Positions 1 to 8,520 of a stretch of 64,000 bases of DNA are shown one piece after another (position 1 is the first letter of the stretch; the number at the start of each line of letters is the position of its first letter). Location: positions 62,001 through 126,000 of the forward strand of contig JBGCEJ010000001.1 of the NCBI GenBank assembly GCA_045106235.1, given 5' to 3'. The notes beneath the pieces are model-generated. The model did no database searches. It saw only the letters and a program-made list of their open reading frames with translations, and was not told the DNA's origin. The translations under genes were made by a program, and so were the position numbers. Source of the stretch: UBA4427 sp045106235 (GTDB taxonomy: Bacteria; Myxococcota_A; UBA9160; UBA4427).

Positions 1-1274
1 TGGCGGTGGCCTTACGGAATCGCTGGCGACGACGGCAGGTGCCGGAAGAGCTGCGGGATGAGATCGCTCCCAAGAACATCATCATGATCGGGGCGACGGG
101 CGTCGGGAAGACCGAGATCGCGCGTCGACTTGCGAAGTTGGCTCAAGCGCCCTTTATCAAGGTGGAGGCTTCGAAATTTACGGAAGTGGGATACGTCGGG
201 CGCGATGTGGAGTCCATTATCCGAGATTTGGCGGAGCTCGCGATTCAACTCGTCTCTGAAGAGGAACAGAAGGAAGTCCGTGCGAAAGCGGAGATGAATG
301 CAGAGGAGCGGCTACTCGATGTCCTCCTCCCGCCGGCGGACGCGCCCACGGTTGGCTTTCAGCAGGATGCTTCGGGTGTTTCCGAGAATAGCGAGACGCG
401 GGAGAAGTTCCGAAAGCTCCTGCGCCTTGGGGAACTCGATGAGCGCGAGGTTGAACTCGAATTGAGCGACGAGGGTGGGGGGCCATCTCTGTCGATCATG
501 ACGCCTCAAGGCGTCGAAGAGATGGGGATGCAGTTCAAGGATCTGCTCTCAGGGATGATGCCGAAGCAAACGAAGACCCGGAAACTCAAGGTCGCTGATG
601 CGCGCGAGGCGTTGATTGCGGAAGAGGCCGTCGCCTTGGTTGACTCGGACAAGGTCCGGGAGCTTGCTGTACGGCGGGTTGAAGAGACGGGGATTGTGTT
701 CATCGACGAGATCGACAAAGTCGCTGTGGGGAGCGGGGGGCGGCAGGGTCCCGACGTCTCCCGAGAAGGTGTGCAGCGCGATCTCTTGCCGATTGTTGAA
801 GGATCGACTGTGCAGACGAAGCATGGACCGATCTCGACGGACCATATTCTCTTCGTTGCCGCTGGGGCGTTTCATCTCGCGAAGCCATCAGATCTGATCC
901 CAGAGCTGCAAGGCCGATTTCCGATTCGGGTGGAGTTGTCGAGCCTGGGGCGAGATGAATTGGTGCAGATCCTAACTGAGCCGACGAACTCATTAGTTCG
1001 GCAATATACGGCGCTGCTTGCGACGGAAGAAATCGAGTTGGTTTTCGAGAATTCGGGAATCGAGGCGATTGCAGATGTCGCCGCGACGGTGAATGAGCGG
1101 TCGGCGGATATCGGGGCGAGGCGACTGCATACAGTGATGGAGCGCTTGCTCGAAGATCTGTCTTTTGACGCCCCGGATCTCGGTCAGCAGCGCGTTGTTG
1201 TGGATCAGGCGCTTGTCCAGAAACGGCTGGGCGAGTTGCTCGAAGATCAAGACCTTTCGCAGTTCATCCTTTAG
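1..1274 (+). CDS. hslU: ATP-dependent protease ATPase subunit HslU (5' end cut by window)
   Basis: AAA+ unfoldase that feeds substrates to the HslV peptidase in the cytoplasm. The open frame runs in from the window edge (first complete codon at base 3), and comparison with the usual ~443 residues suggests that only about 20-30 N-terminal residues are missing. Visible are Walker A (GATGVGKTE, with Ala where Pro is usual), Walker B/sensor region FIDEIDKV, the long charged I-domain between them, and the C-terminal DLSQFIL tail that in this family docks into HslV. hslV is expected just upstream, outside the window. A receiver-GAF regulator starts 9 bases downstream. Confidence 0.97.
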   Translation, partial: AVALRNRWRRRQVPEELRDEIAPKNIIMIGATGVGKTEIARRLAKLAQAPFIKVEASKFTEVGYVGRDVESIIRDLAELAIQLVSEEEQKEVRAKAEMNAEERLLDVLLPPADAPTVGFQQDASGVSENSETREKFRKLLRLGELDEREVELELSDEGGGPSLSIMTPQGVEEMGMQFKDLLSGMMPKQTKTRKLKVADAREALIAEEAVALVDSDKVRELAVRRVEETGIVFIDEIDKVAVGSGGRQGPDVSREGVQRDLLPIVEGSTVQTKHGPISTDHILFVAAGAFHLAKPSDLIPELQGRFPIRVELSSLGRDELVQILTEPTNSLVRQYTALLATEEIELVFENSGIEAIADVAATVNERSADIGARRLHTVMERLLEDLSFDAPDLGQQRVVVDQALVQKRLGELLEDQDLSQFIL

Positions 1275-1283
1275 GGGGGAATC

Positions 1284-2810
1284 ATGATGCAGTCACAAAA
1301 TCGTGTTCTGATTGTGGATGATGAGACGTTTTTCCTGGAAGCGATCGATGAAATTTTGACGACAGCCGGACATGAGACGGTGCGTGCGGCAGACGGCGCT
1401 ACGGCACTTTCGTCGGTGTCGGATGCATCGATCGGTGCGGTCGTTCTCGATGTGCGATTGCCTGATATGGATGGCATTCAGGTCCTCGCCTCGATTCGCG
1501 AGCAGCGGCCGGAGCTACCCATCATCATGCTCTCGGCCTCGACTGATCAGGAGATTGTTCTCGAGGCGCTTCGGCTCGGTGCATCCGACTACTTGGCGAA
1601 GCCTCTTCATGACGAAGAATTGTCACTGGCGGTCGGCCGTGCGCTGGACGGATTTGAGGTGAATTCTGGGCGGCGCCGATTGCGGGCTCGGATCGATCGG
1701 CTGGTGGAGGGGATGGAGCGGCTTTCGCAGCTGGTCCGCTTGGCCTCCGCCGAGGAGCGGGTGGAGGTGCTGCGCCAAGGGATCGTTGATTCGGCCAGCG
1801 TTGTTCTTGAGGCGGGACGCGCGTCTCTGATGTTGGCGGATGCGGACCGCGAGTGGCTTTCCGTTGTGGCGACAAGGGGAATCGAGGTGAGTCGCGAGAC
1901 GCTGACCCCTAGGAAGGTTGGTGAGGGTGCCTCGGGTGCGGCTTTCGCTGAGGGCAGCGTGTTATGCGTGCCGGAAGTGAGCTCGGATGGTCGCTTTGCG
2001 GGGCGAGGTGCCGGGGAGTATCAGAGTTCGGCCTTCGCGGTGGTCCCCCTTGTCTGTCTCGGTGTGCCCGTGGGCGTGCTGTGTCTCACGGACGGTGAGG
2101 ACGCTGAATCGTTTTCTGAAGACGAGTCGAATGTTCTCCGCTTGTTGGGAATGCAAATTTCAGAGTTTTTGGCAGCGGATCCGGAAGTCGAGCGGTTGCT
2201 GATGGCTGCGAGTTCGATGGACGCGGAAGGGGTATCCCCAGGATCAACGGGTTCCCGAGCCGCGAGCAGCGATGGTGATGCCGAGCTGGCCCGGCTGGTT
2301 TGCGAAGCGGTTGCGGCTGAGGTTGAGCCGGAGCGTGTTCTCGCCCAGGCGCTCTCGGCGGTTGCGACGCAGCTTTCCGCCGCGCCGGCTTCGCTTTTCC
2401 TGCTTTCCTCGGATCGAACGATGCTGGTGAGGGAGGCGGAAGTCGATGGCGGGCTGATCGGGGATCGGCTTGAACTTGCGGCGGATCGTGGTTTGGCGGG
2501 GCAGGCCTGCCAGAGCGGCCAGCTGGTGGCGGCAGAACGGCCCTCAGCAGACGCTCGTTTTGATGCCGCTGTGGATACGCCCAGTGATGGCGTTGAGCGC
2601 CCGTATCTCTGCGTGCCTCTCCGTTTGCGAGATAAGATCGTCGGAATTCTCCGAATCTTCCTCGATGAGGGGAAAATCGCTTCTCCGAGGACAGCGGAAG
2701 TCCTTTCGGCAGCCTTCTCTGCGGCCGTTCGCAACGTCCTCCTGTACCGTAGCTTGCTCCAAAGTATCGAAGAGGTGGCGGAAGCCCGCAAAGAGGCGCG
2801 CTCGCACTGA
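1284..2810 (+). CDS. Receiver-GAF-GAF response regulator
   Basis: Cytoplasmic signalling protein of 508 residues. Residues ~6-120 form a CheY-like receiver with acidic pair D12/D13, phospho-acceptor D56 in VLDVRLPDMDG and the conserved Lys in YLAKP. Two GAF-like domains follow, at about 145-300 and 330-495, separated by a Ser/Gly-rich linker. No DNA-binding, GGDEF or kinase domain is seen, so output is probably by protein contact or through ligand binding by the GAF domains. ATG codons at 1284 and 1287 are both possible starts behind a GGGGG tract. It sits between hslU and argB with short gaps. Partners are unknown. Confidence 0.85.
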   Translation: MMQSQNRVLIVDDETFFLEAIDEILTTAGHETVRAADGATALSSVSDASIGAVVLDVRLPDMDGIQVLASIREQRPELPIIMLSASTDQEIVLEALRLGASDYLAKPLHDEELSLAVGRALDGFEVNSGRRRLRARIDRLVEGMERLSQLVRLASAEERVEVLRQGIVDSASVVLEAGRASLMLADADREWLSVVATRGIEVSRETLTPRKVGEGASGAAFAEGSVLCVPEVSSDGRFAGRGAGEYQSSAFAVVPLVCLGVPVGVLCLTDGEDAESFSEDESNVLRLLGMQISEFLAADPEVERLLMAASSMDAEGVSPGSTGSRAASSDGDAELARLVCEAVAAEVEPERVLAQALSAVATQLSAAPASLFLLSSDRTMLVREAEVDGGLIGDRLELAADRGLAGQACQSGQLVAAERPSADARFDAAVDTPSDGVERPYLCVPLRLRDKIVGILRIFLDEGKIASPRTAEVLSAAFSAAVRNVLLYRSLLQSIEEVAEARKEARSH

Positions 2811-2832
2811 ATCGATCATCGGAACGGATGAC

Positions 2833-3687
2833 ATGAAAAAGCTCGTCGACAAAGCGCGGGTCCTGATGGAAGCGCTGCCTTATATGCAGCGGCTCATGGG
2901 AAAGACCGTCGTCATCAAATACGGCGGACACGCCATGACGGATGCGGCACTTCAAGCCTCTTTCGCGGCGGATGTGGTGCTGATGAAGCATATCGGCGTC
3001 CGTCCTGTGATCGTCCACGGCGGCGGCCCTCAGATTGCGGCGACCCTCGAAAAGATGGGGCGGAAATCGACTTTCATCGCCGGTCGACGGGTAACCGACG
3101 ACGAGACGATGGAAGTGGTGGAGATGGTCCTTGGCGGCAAGCTCAATCGGGAAATCGTGGAACTGGTCCAACAGGCCGGCGGTGGCGCGGTGGGTTTGAC
3201 CGGGAGCGATGGCGGCCTGATTCAGGTGAAGCGTAAGATGATCGACGGTGAAGATCTTGGGCGGGTTGGCTCAGTGACGCGCGTTGATTCGGGTGTGCTT
3301 CGTGCGGCGATGGATGCGGATTTCATTCCTGTGATTGCGCCGATCGGTGTCGATGCTTCGGGAGTCAGTCATAACGTGAATGCGGATGAGGTGGCGGGTG
3401 CCATTGCGGCTTCGCTCGTGGCCGAGAAGTTGATACTGCTCACGGATATCGATGGCGTACTGGATGCGAAGAAGAATCTTGTGAGTCAGTTGACGGTTGA
3501 AGAATGCCGGGCGCTGATTTCCGACGGCACGATCGAGGGCGGGATGATCCCGAAAATGGAATGCTGCATGCAGGCCCTCTCAGGGGGCGTTTCCCGGACC
3601 CATGTGGTTGATGGGCGCGTTCAGCATGCCGTGCTGCTTGAAATTTTTTCCGACGATGCAGGTGTTGGGACGCTGCTCGTCCCCTGA
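2833..3687 (+). CDS. argB: Acetylglutamate kinase
   Basis: Phosphorylates N-acetyl-L-glutamate with ATP, the second step of the acetylated arginine pathway, in the cytoplasm. The 284-residue product has the amino acid kinase fold signatures: KYGGHAM near the N-terminus, the HGGGPQI nucleotide loop and the NVNADEVAG region. The open frame extends far upstream, but that part overlaps the receiver-GAF gene in another frame; the ATG at 2833 gives the usual ArgB N-terminus (KARVLMEALPYMQ). argF follows after ~110 bases, so the two probably form one arginine operon. argC, argJ and argD are not in the window. Confidence 0.96.
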   Translation: MKKLVDKARVLMEALPYMQRLMGKTVVIKYGGHAMTDAALQASFAADVVLMKHIGVRPVIVHGGGPQIAATLEKMGRKSTFIAGRRVTDDETMEVVEMVLGGKLNREIVELVQQAGGGAVGLTGSDGGLIQVKRKMIDGEDLGRVGSVTRVDSGVLRAAMDADFIPVIAPIGVDASGVSHNVNADEVAGAIAASLVAEKLILLTDIDGVLDAKKNLVSQLTVEECRALISDGTIEGGMIPKMECCMQALSGGVSRTHVVDGRVQHAVLLEIFSDDAGVGTLLVP

Positions 3688-3798
3688 GCTGAACGTCAAT
3701 TTTTTAGTTGAGGTCCGCTCTAGTCGGGCTGAGACGCGCGGGAAGCGCGGCGGCGCGTGGCGCCCGTCGGTGATTGGCCGACGACGACGGAGTGGAGA

Positions 3799-4719
3799 AT
3801 GCCAAAAGATTTCGTGAGCGTGGCGGATTGGGAAGCCGACGAACTGTGGGCGATGATCGATCGCGCCGCGGTATTGCGCGAAAACCATCGGGCGGGAAAC
3901 CGAGAGCGCACGCTTGAGGGCATGACGCTCGCGATGTATTTCGAGAAGCCGTCGCTGCGGACGCATGTCACTTTCGAAGCGGGGATGGCTCAGTTGGGCG
4001 GGCAAGCGCTCTTGCTTCGACCGGAGCAGGTCGGTTTCGGGACTCGGGAGAGTTCGGAGGATGTGGCGAACGTTCTGTCTCGGATCGTGGATTGCTTGAT
4101 GGCGCGGACGTTCTCTCACGAGCTTGTGGAGAAGTTGGCGCGTGAGGCGACGATCCCTGTGATCAATGGTCTCACTGATTTCTTGCATCCGTGTCAGGCT
4201 ATGGCCGATCTTGCCACGATCGCGAGTGTGATGAATCCGCGAGAGGCGACGCTGGCGTACGTTGGGGATGGCAACAATGTTGCGAACTCGCTGATCTTGC
4301 TTGCGGCGGTTCTTGGTCTTCGGCTTCGCGTGGCGACGCCGACAAGCCATCCGCCGGCCTCGCGAATCATGGCGCGGGCGAAGGGGCTCGCCGAGCGGAG
4401 CGGCGCGGAGATCACACTCACGAAGGACCCCGTCGAAGGGGTGCGCGGAGCTCACTTCGTCTACACCGATACCTGGACGAGTATGGGGCAGGAGGAGGAG
4501 GCCGAGCAGCGCCGCCAGCTCTTCGCGCCCTATCAGGTGAATACTGAGTTGCTCAGGCATACCGAGGATGCCTACCTCCTGCATTGTCTCCCCGCGCACC
4601 GCGGCGAGGAAGTCACGGCGGAGGTTCTCGATGGCCCGCGCAGCCTGATCTTCGATCAGGCGGAGAACCGGCTGCATGCGCAGAACGCGATCCTCGAAAG
4701 ACTCCTGCGAAAGCGCTGA
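3799..4719 (+). CDS. argF: Ornithine carbamoyltransferase
   Basis: Transfers the carbamoyl group from carbamoyl phosphate to ornithine to give citrulline, in the cytoplasm. The 306-residue product shows the carbamoyl-phosphate loop (SLRTH, where STRTR or SLRTR is usual), HPCQAMADL, the ornithine-binding DTWTSMG loop and HCLPAHRG. The ATG at 3799 follows GGAG closely; a GTG at 3757 would add 14 residues of low similarity to the family. The SMG loop argues for ornithine rather than acetyl- or succinyl-ornithine as substrate. Only the His at the end of the SxRTR motif is unusual. Confidence 0.94.
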   Translation: MPKDFVSVADWEADELWAMIDRAAVLRENHRAGNRERTLEGMTLAMYFEKPSLRTHVTFEAGMAQLGGQALLLRPEQVGFGTRESSEDVANVLSRIVDCLMARTFSHELVEKLAREATIPVINGLTDFLHPCQAMADLATIASVMNPREATLAYVGDGNNVANSLILLAAVLGLRLRVATPTSHPPASRIMARAKGLAERSGAEITLTKDPVEGVRGAHFVYTDTWTSMGQEEEAEQRRQLFAPYQVNTELLRHTEDAYLLHCLPAHRGEEVTAEVLDGPRSLIFDQAENRLHAQNAILERLLRKR

Positions 4720-4771
4720 GGGAGGCTTTGCGCCCGAGATAATGCCCCGCGGGTGTTTCCTGTCGGCGAAA

Positions 4772-4810
4772 AAGACGCCCTGACCGAGGAAAGTCAGAGG
4801 TTCGCGTCTT
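4772..4810. other. Imperfect two-part stem-loop in the argF/J-protein gap
   Basis: A 7-bp outer stem (AAGACGC with GCGTCTT) and a 5-bp inner stem (CTGAC with GTCAG) are separated by an internal loop, with a purine-rich apical loop. No T-tract follows, so it is not a standard terminator. It lies in the 206 bases between argF and the J-domain gene and could be a 3' or 5' untranslated structure. It is a sequence-only prediction. Confidence 0.35.
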
Positions 4811-4925
4811 CCATACCCAAAGTTTGCGCGCAGTTGGCCGATGAGTTTGCTGTGGACCTGCGCAAGATGCGTGTGTCCTCAGACGAGGTGCAGCGGGGTT
4901 GGGCGTTAATTCGGTCGACAATCCA

Positions 4926-6356
4926 ATGAATCGGGTATTCGCCTTGGCGGCGGATTGCGATGCGACGCAGTTAAAACTAACTGCGGCGGAGGGCTATCTA
5001 CTTTCACGAGTGGATGGCACGACCCCCCTACGTTTACTCCGAGAAATCGGAGGCATCCCGGCCGCCGATGTCGAGACCTGCGTCGAGCGCTGGTTGGAAG
5101 AAGGTGTCCTCGAGGTCGTGGGACCAAAAGCGAAGGGCTTGGCTTCGCAAGCTCGGCCAAGCGCTACCTCGCAAACCACGCCCGAGACCTCATCCCAGCC
5201 GACGAGCAGCAGCACCGCTGCGGCATCGATGGACGCGGGGGAGGCGGATGGTCAGCCCTTCCTTCCCTCGATCGATGAGGGAAAGCTGAACGAATCGCTT
5301 GATATCCAGATTGATATTCAGCGCAGGATTCTCGAGTTTGAGGCCGGCCTGGGGCGCCCGTATCACACGCTCCTCAACGTCGAAGTCGGGGCTCCCCCGA
5401 AGGCCGTTAAGCGCGCCTATTTCAAGCTCTCGAAGGAATTTCATCCCGACCGCTTCTTCCGCAAGGACATCGGCGAATACGCTGAGCGCCTCGACCGCAT
5501 CTTCAAGAAGGTGCTCGAAGCGCATGAAATGCTCTCGGATCCAGAGCTCTGCGGCGTAGAAAACCAGTCGGGGGGCGCTGAAGAATTTATCGAGGCGGTG
5601 CCGCCTGAGGCGGCTTCGACTTCCTCCGGACCGACCCCATCGACCGCGTCGCCGACGGCCGGGACCTCCGCGGAAAAGCAAGCTTCTGCCCAGGCAGGAA
5701 ATGCCAAGGCGCAGTCGACTCCGCAATCCGCCAAGAAGCGCCCGCTCACGAAGCTGGAGCGACTTCGCCAGCGCATGCCTTTCAAGATCAATCACGCGGC
5801 TTTGGCGGAACGCCGGGCGCGTGCCCAGGAAATTTTCAAGGCCGCCGAGCTCTCGCAACGCAACGGACGCCTACAGGAAGCCGAAGCGAATATCCGCATC
5901 GCGATTTCCTTCGATCCCGGCCGCGCCGAGTTCAAAGAGGCGCTGGGTAGTCTCAGGATCGAAGCGGCGGGCGCTCGCGCTGCCAAATTGATGGCCGCGT
6001 CGAGCGACCGGATGAGCGATAGCGAGCTGCGTGAGATTCTGACGCTCCTCGAAGACGTGCTTCCCTACCGGCCGCATGATCCTGATCTGAATGAACGCGC
6101 GGCGCGTGTTTGTTTGAAGCTCGGGAAGCTCGACGATGCGGCGGAGTACGTAGAGACTTTGATTGCGCGGACGCCGGAAACGGCGATGTATCACTCGATG
6201 CTGGGGAAGGTCGAGCGAGAGCGCGGAAATAACGATGAAGCCATGAGGGCCTTTGAAACGGCACTCAAGTACGACGAAGAAGATGTAGACGCACGGCGGG
6301 CCATTGCCTCCATGCGAATCGGAGCGCGGGATGCCGCGCGAGGGGGGCGGTCATGA
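4926..6356 (+). CDS. J-domain protein with N-terminal VDG-type domain and C-terminal TPRs
   Basis: Probable Hsp70 co-chaperone. With the ATG at 4926 the product has 476 residues (TTG at 4899 is an alternative start). Residues ~10-60 hold a small domain with the pattern GYLLSRVDGTTPLRLL. A low-complexity Ser/Thr/Ala linker follows, then a J-domain at about 137-205 with the catalytic HPD tripeptide (FHPDRFF) near residue 172, another disordered linker, and TPR-like helical repeats from about 290 to 470. It lacks the Gly/Phe and zinc-finger regions of DnaJ. Its stop overlaps the start of the Hsp70 gene by four bases (ATGA), so the pair should be translated together. Confidence 0.85.
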   Translation: MNRVFALAADCDATQLKLTAAEGYLLSRVDGTTPLRLLREIGGIPAADVETCVERWLEEGVLEVVGPKAKGLASQARPSATSQTTPETSSQPTSSSTAAASMDAGEADGQPFLPSIDEGKLNESLDIQIDIQRRILEFEAGLGRPYHTLLNVEVGAPPKAVKRAYFKLSKEFHPDRFFRKDIGEYAERLDRIFKKVLEAHEMLSDPELCGVENQSGGAEEFIEAVPPEAASTSSGPTPSTASPTAGTSAEKQASAQAGNAKAQSTPQSAKKRPLTKLERLRQRMPFKINHAALAERRARAQEIFKAAELSQRNGRLQEAEANIRIAISFDPGRAEFKEALGSLRIEAAGARAAKLMAASSDRMSDSELREILTLLEDVLPYRPHDPDLNERAARVCLKLGKLDDAAEYVETLIARTPETAMYHSMLGKVERERGNNDEAMRAFETALKYDEEDVDARRAIASMRIGARDAARGGRS

Positions 6357-7924
6357 GCCGTGTGATCGGAATCGATCTGGGGACAACGAATTCTTGCGTA
6401 GCGGTGGTCGAAAACGGCCAACCGACCGTGATTCCAAACTCGGGAGGCTATAAGACAACGCCCTCGATGTTTGGCATTTCGCAGGATGGCAAGCGACTCG
6501 TGGGACATCTGGCGAAGCGCCAGGCGATCACGAACGCGCGCAACACGATCTTCGCTTCGAAGCGACTGATCGGGCGCCGCTTCGATGACCCGGAAGTGCA
6601 GAAGTCGATCGACCTTTGCCCCTACGAGATCGTGCGTGGTCCGAACGAGGATCCCCGCATCAAGGTCGGTGGCAAGAGCTTCACCTGCCCGGAAATCGCC
6701 GGCATCATTCTGCGCGAGATGAAGCGGGTCGCCGAGGAATACCTCAGCGAAACGGTGCAGGAAGCGGTGATTACGGTTCCGGCCTACTTCAACGATACCC
6801 AGCGCCAATGTACCAAGGACGCGGGCAAGATCGCCGGCCTCGAAGTGCTGCGCATCATCAACGAACCGACGTCTGCGGCGCTCGCCTACGGCATGAGCCG
6901 GCAGGGTGATGAGAAGATCGCGGTCTACGATCTCGGTGGTGGTACTTTCGATATCTCGATCCTCGAAATGTCGGACGGCGTGGTGGAAGTACTCGCGACT
7001 TCGGGGAACACGTTCCTCGGTGGTGAAGACTTCGACCGCCGCATCGTTCAGCATCTCGTTGAGTGGTTCGAAGAGAACGAAGGCATGGATCTGCGAGGCG
7101 ACACGATGGCGCTTCAGCGATTGAAGGACGCGTCGGAGAAGGCGAAATGCGATCTCTCGATGCGCGACGTCGTCGAGATCAATCTGCCCTTCATCGCCAG
7201 CGACTCGGAAGGGCCGCGGCATCTCAACTACGAACTCACCCGTGATACCCTCGAAGGCCTCGTCCACGACGTCGTCGAAGGGACGCTGAAGAGTGTCGAA
7301 CAATGTTGTGTCGACGCCGGCGTGCAGGCGGGGGACATCGATCAGGTGGTTCTGGTCGGTGGGCAGACGCGGATGCCTTTGGTTCAGCGCCGAGTGACGG
7401 AGCATTTCGGTAAGCGCCCGCATAAGGGTGTGAATCCGGATGAGGTCGTCGGTCTCGGCGCCGCGGTTCAGGCCGCAGCGCTCCTTGACAGCGATAACGA
7501 CATGCTGCTGCTCGACGTGACGCCGCTCTCGCTTGGGATTGGCACCTACGGTGGCCATTTCGCTCGCTTGATCGACCGCAATACGACGGTCCCGGTCAGC
7601 AAGGGTCATATCTTCACGACGACGCGCGATGATCAGAGCGCGGTGAAGATTCGCGTTCTGCAGGGGGAGAGCGATATGGCCGCGGAGAACGATCTCCTCG
7701 GCGAGTTCGTCCTGTCGGGCATTCGGCCGGCGCCGAAGGGCGAGCCGGAAATCGAAGTCAGCTTCGACATCGACGCGAACGGGATCGTGAGTGTTTCGGC
7801 ACGCGATCTCGCGACCGGCAAGGAACAGTCGATTACGGTCAGCTCCACGGGCACGCTTTCGGATGATGAGATCGATGAGATCATCACCGAGCATGACCTC
7901 TACGAAGTCCAGTTGAAGGACTAG
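6353..7924 (+). CDS. Hsp70-family chaperone lacking the C-terminal lid
   Basis: DnaK paralogue of 523 residues, against ~610-640 for DnaK. The nucleotide-binding domain is intact: GIDLGTTNSC phosphate-1 loop, YDLGGGTFDIS phosphate-2 loop, INEPTSAALAYG and VGGQTRMP. The beta-sandwich substrate domain follows (LLDVTPLSLGI linker region, then the VSVSARD and TGKEQSI strands), and the protein ends shortly after, so the helical lid and the disordered tail are absent. The sequence reads cleanly to its stop with no sign of frameshift. It is coupled to the upstream J-protein by ATGA overlap. SglK of Myxococcus is an example of a non-housekeeping DnaK homologue; equivalence is not shown here. Confidence 0.9.
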   Translation: MSRVIGIDLGTTNSCVAVVENGQPTVIPNSGGYKTTPSMFGISQDGKRLVGHLAKRQAITNARNTIFASKRLIGRRFDDPEVQKSIDLCPYEIVRGPNEDPRIKVGGKSFTCPEIAGIILREMKRVAEEYLSETVQEAVITVPAYFNDTQRQCTKDAGKIAGLEVLRIINEPTSAALAYGMSRQGDEKIAVYDLGGGTFDISILEMSDGVVEVLATSGNTFLGGEDFDRRIVQHLVEWFEENEGMDLRGDTMALQRLKDASEKAKCDLSMRDVVEINLPFIASDSEGPRHLNYELTRDTLEGLVHDVVEGTLKSVEQCCVDAGVQAGDIDQVVLVGGQTRMPLVQRRVTEHFGKRPHKGVNPDEVVGLGAAVQAAALLDSDNDMLLLDVTPLSLGIGTYGGHFARLIDRNTTVPVSKGHIFTTTRDDQSAVKIRVLQGESDMAAENDLLGEFVLSGIRPAPKGEPEIEVSFDIDANGIVSVSARDLATGKEQSITVSSTGTLSDDEIDEIITEHDLYEVQLKD

Positions 7925-7947
7925 GGTAAAGGGGTAGGGCGAGCGCG

Positions 7948-8520
7948 ATGGCGGATTCGACGGAGACTCGGGTTTCGGGACTGCTCCAACAGGGGCTGGA
8001 GTTCTATGGAACCGGCGACGTCGCCAGGGCGTTTCTGCTTTGGCGCGAGGCCCTCGAACTCGATCCGGGCAATGAAGAAGCGCTCGACTATATGCGCGAT
8101 GCGGATCGGCGCTCAAAGCCGAGAGGCGGAGCGGAGGCGGAGATTGCCGGCTCGGTCATTGAGGACGTGCGGCGCTTGCTGCAGGACCAAAATGCGGAGT
8201 CGGCCTACGAGCTGATCACGAGTGTTGGGACGGGTGACGACTTGGAGAGCGAGGCGATGGTCGAGCTCTTAAGGGCCACGCTCTATTCGGGATATCGCAA
8301 GGATCTCGGGTCGCTGGGGCAAGTGCCTCGGATCGTCGGCGAAGCAGCGAAGAGTCTCGAAAGTCGAAACTTGCCGCCGACTGCGGGGTTCTTGTTGTCG
8401 ATGGTGGACGGTATGACGCCTTTGGCTGACCTCATCTCCTTGTCGGGGATGGACCGGTTTGAGGCGCTGCGATCGGTTTGCCGAATGCGTGAAGCAAAGA
8501 TTCTGGAGTGGGACGAATGA
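7948..8520 (+). CDS. Small TPR protein with C-terminal VDG-type domain
   Basis: The 190-residue product begins with a TPR-like helical pair (about 10-50) and has a helical middle. Its C-terminal ~50 residues have the pattern GFLLSMVDGMTPLADL, matching the N-terminal domain of the J-protein two genes upstream (GYLLSRVDGTTPLRLL). The ATG at 7948 follows a GGGGTAGGG tract. Its stop overlaps the next start (ATGA). The shared domain suggests it works with the J-protein and Hsp70, perhaps as an adaptor; that is inference. Confidence 0.75.
   Translation: MADSTETRVSGLLQQGLEFYGTGDVARAFLLWREALELDPGNEEALDYMRDADRRSKPRGGAEAEIAGSVIEDVRRLLQDQNAESAYELITSVGTGDDLESEAMVELLRATLYSGYRKDLGSLGQVPRIVGEAAKSLESRNLPPTAGFLLSMVDGMTPLADLISLSGMDRFEALRSVCRMREAKILEWDE

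Noticed and set aside
4780..4800. GAGGAAAGTC segment resembling part of RNase P RNA
   Set aside because: Only the short motif matches; the gap is ~200 bases, too short for RNase P RNA, and the other conserved regions are missing.
6191..8116. 641-codon minus-strand frame across the Hsp70 gene
   Set aside because: It is a shadow of the Hsp70 and flanking genes, with no recognisable domain.
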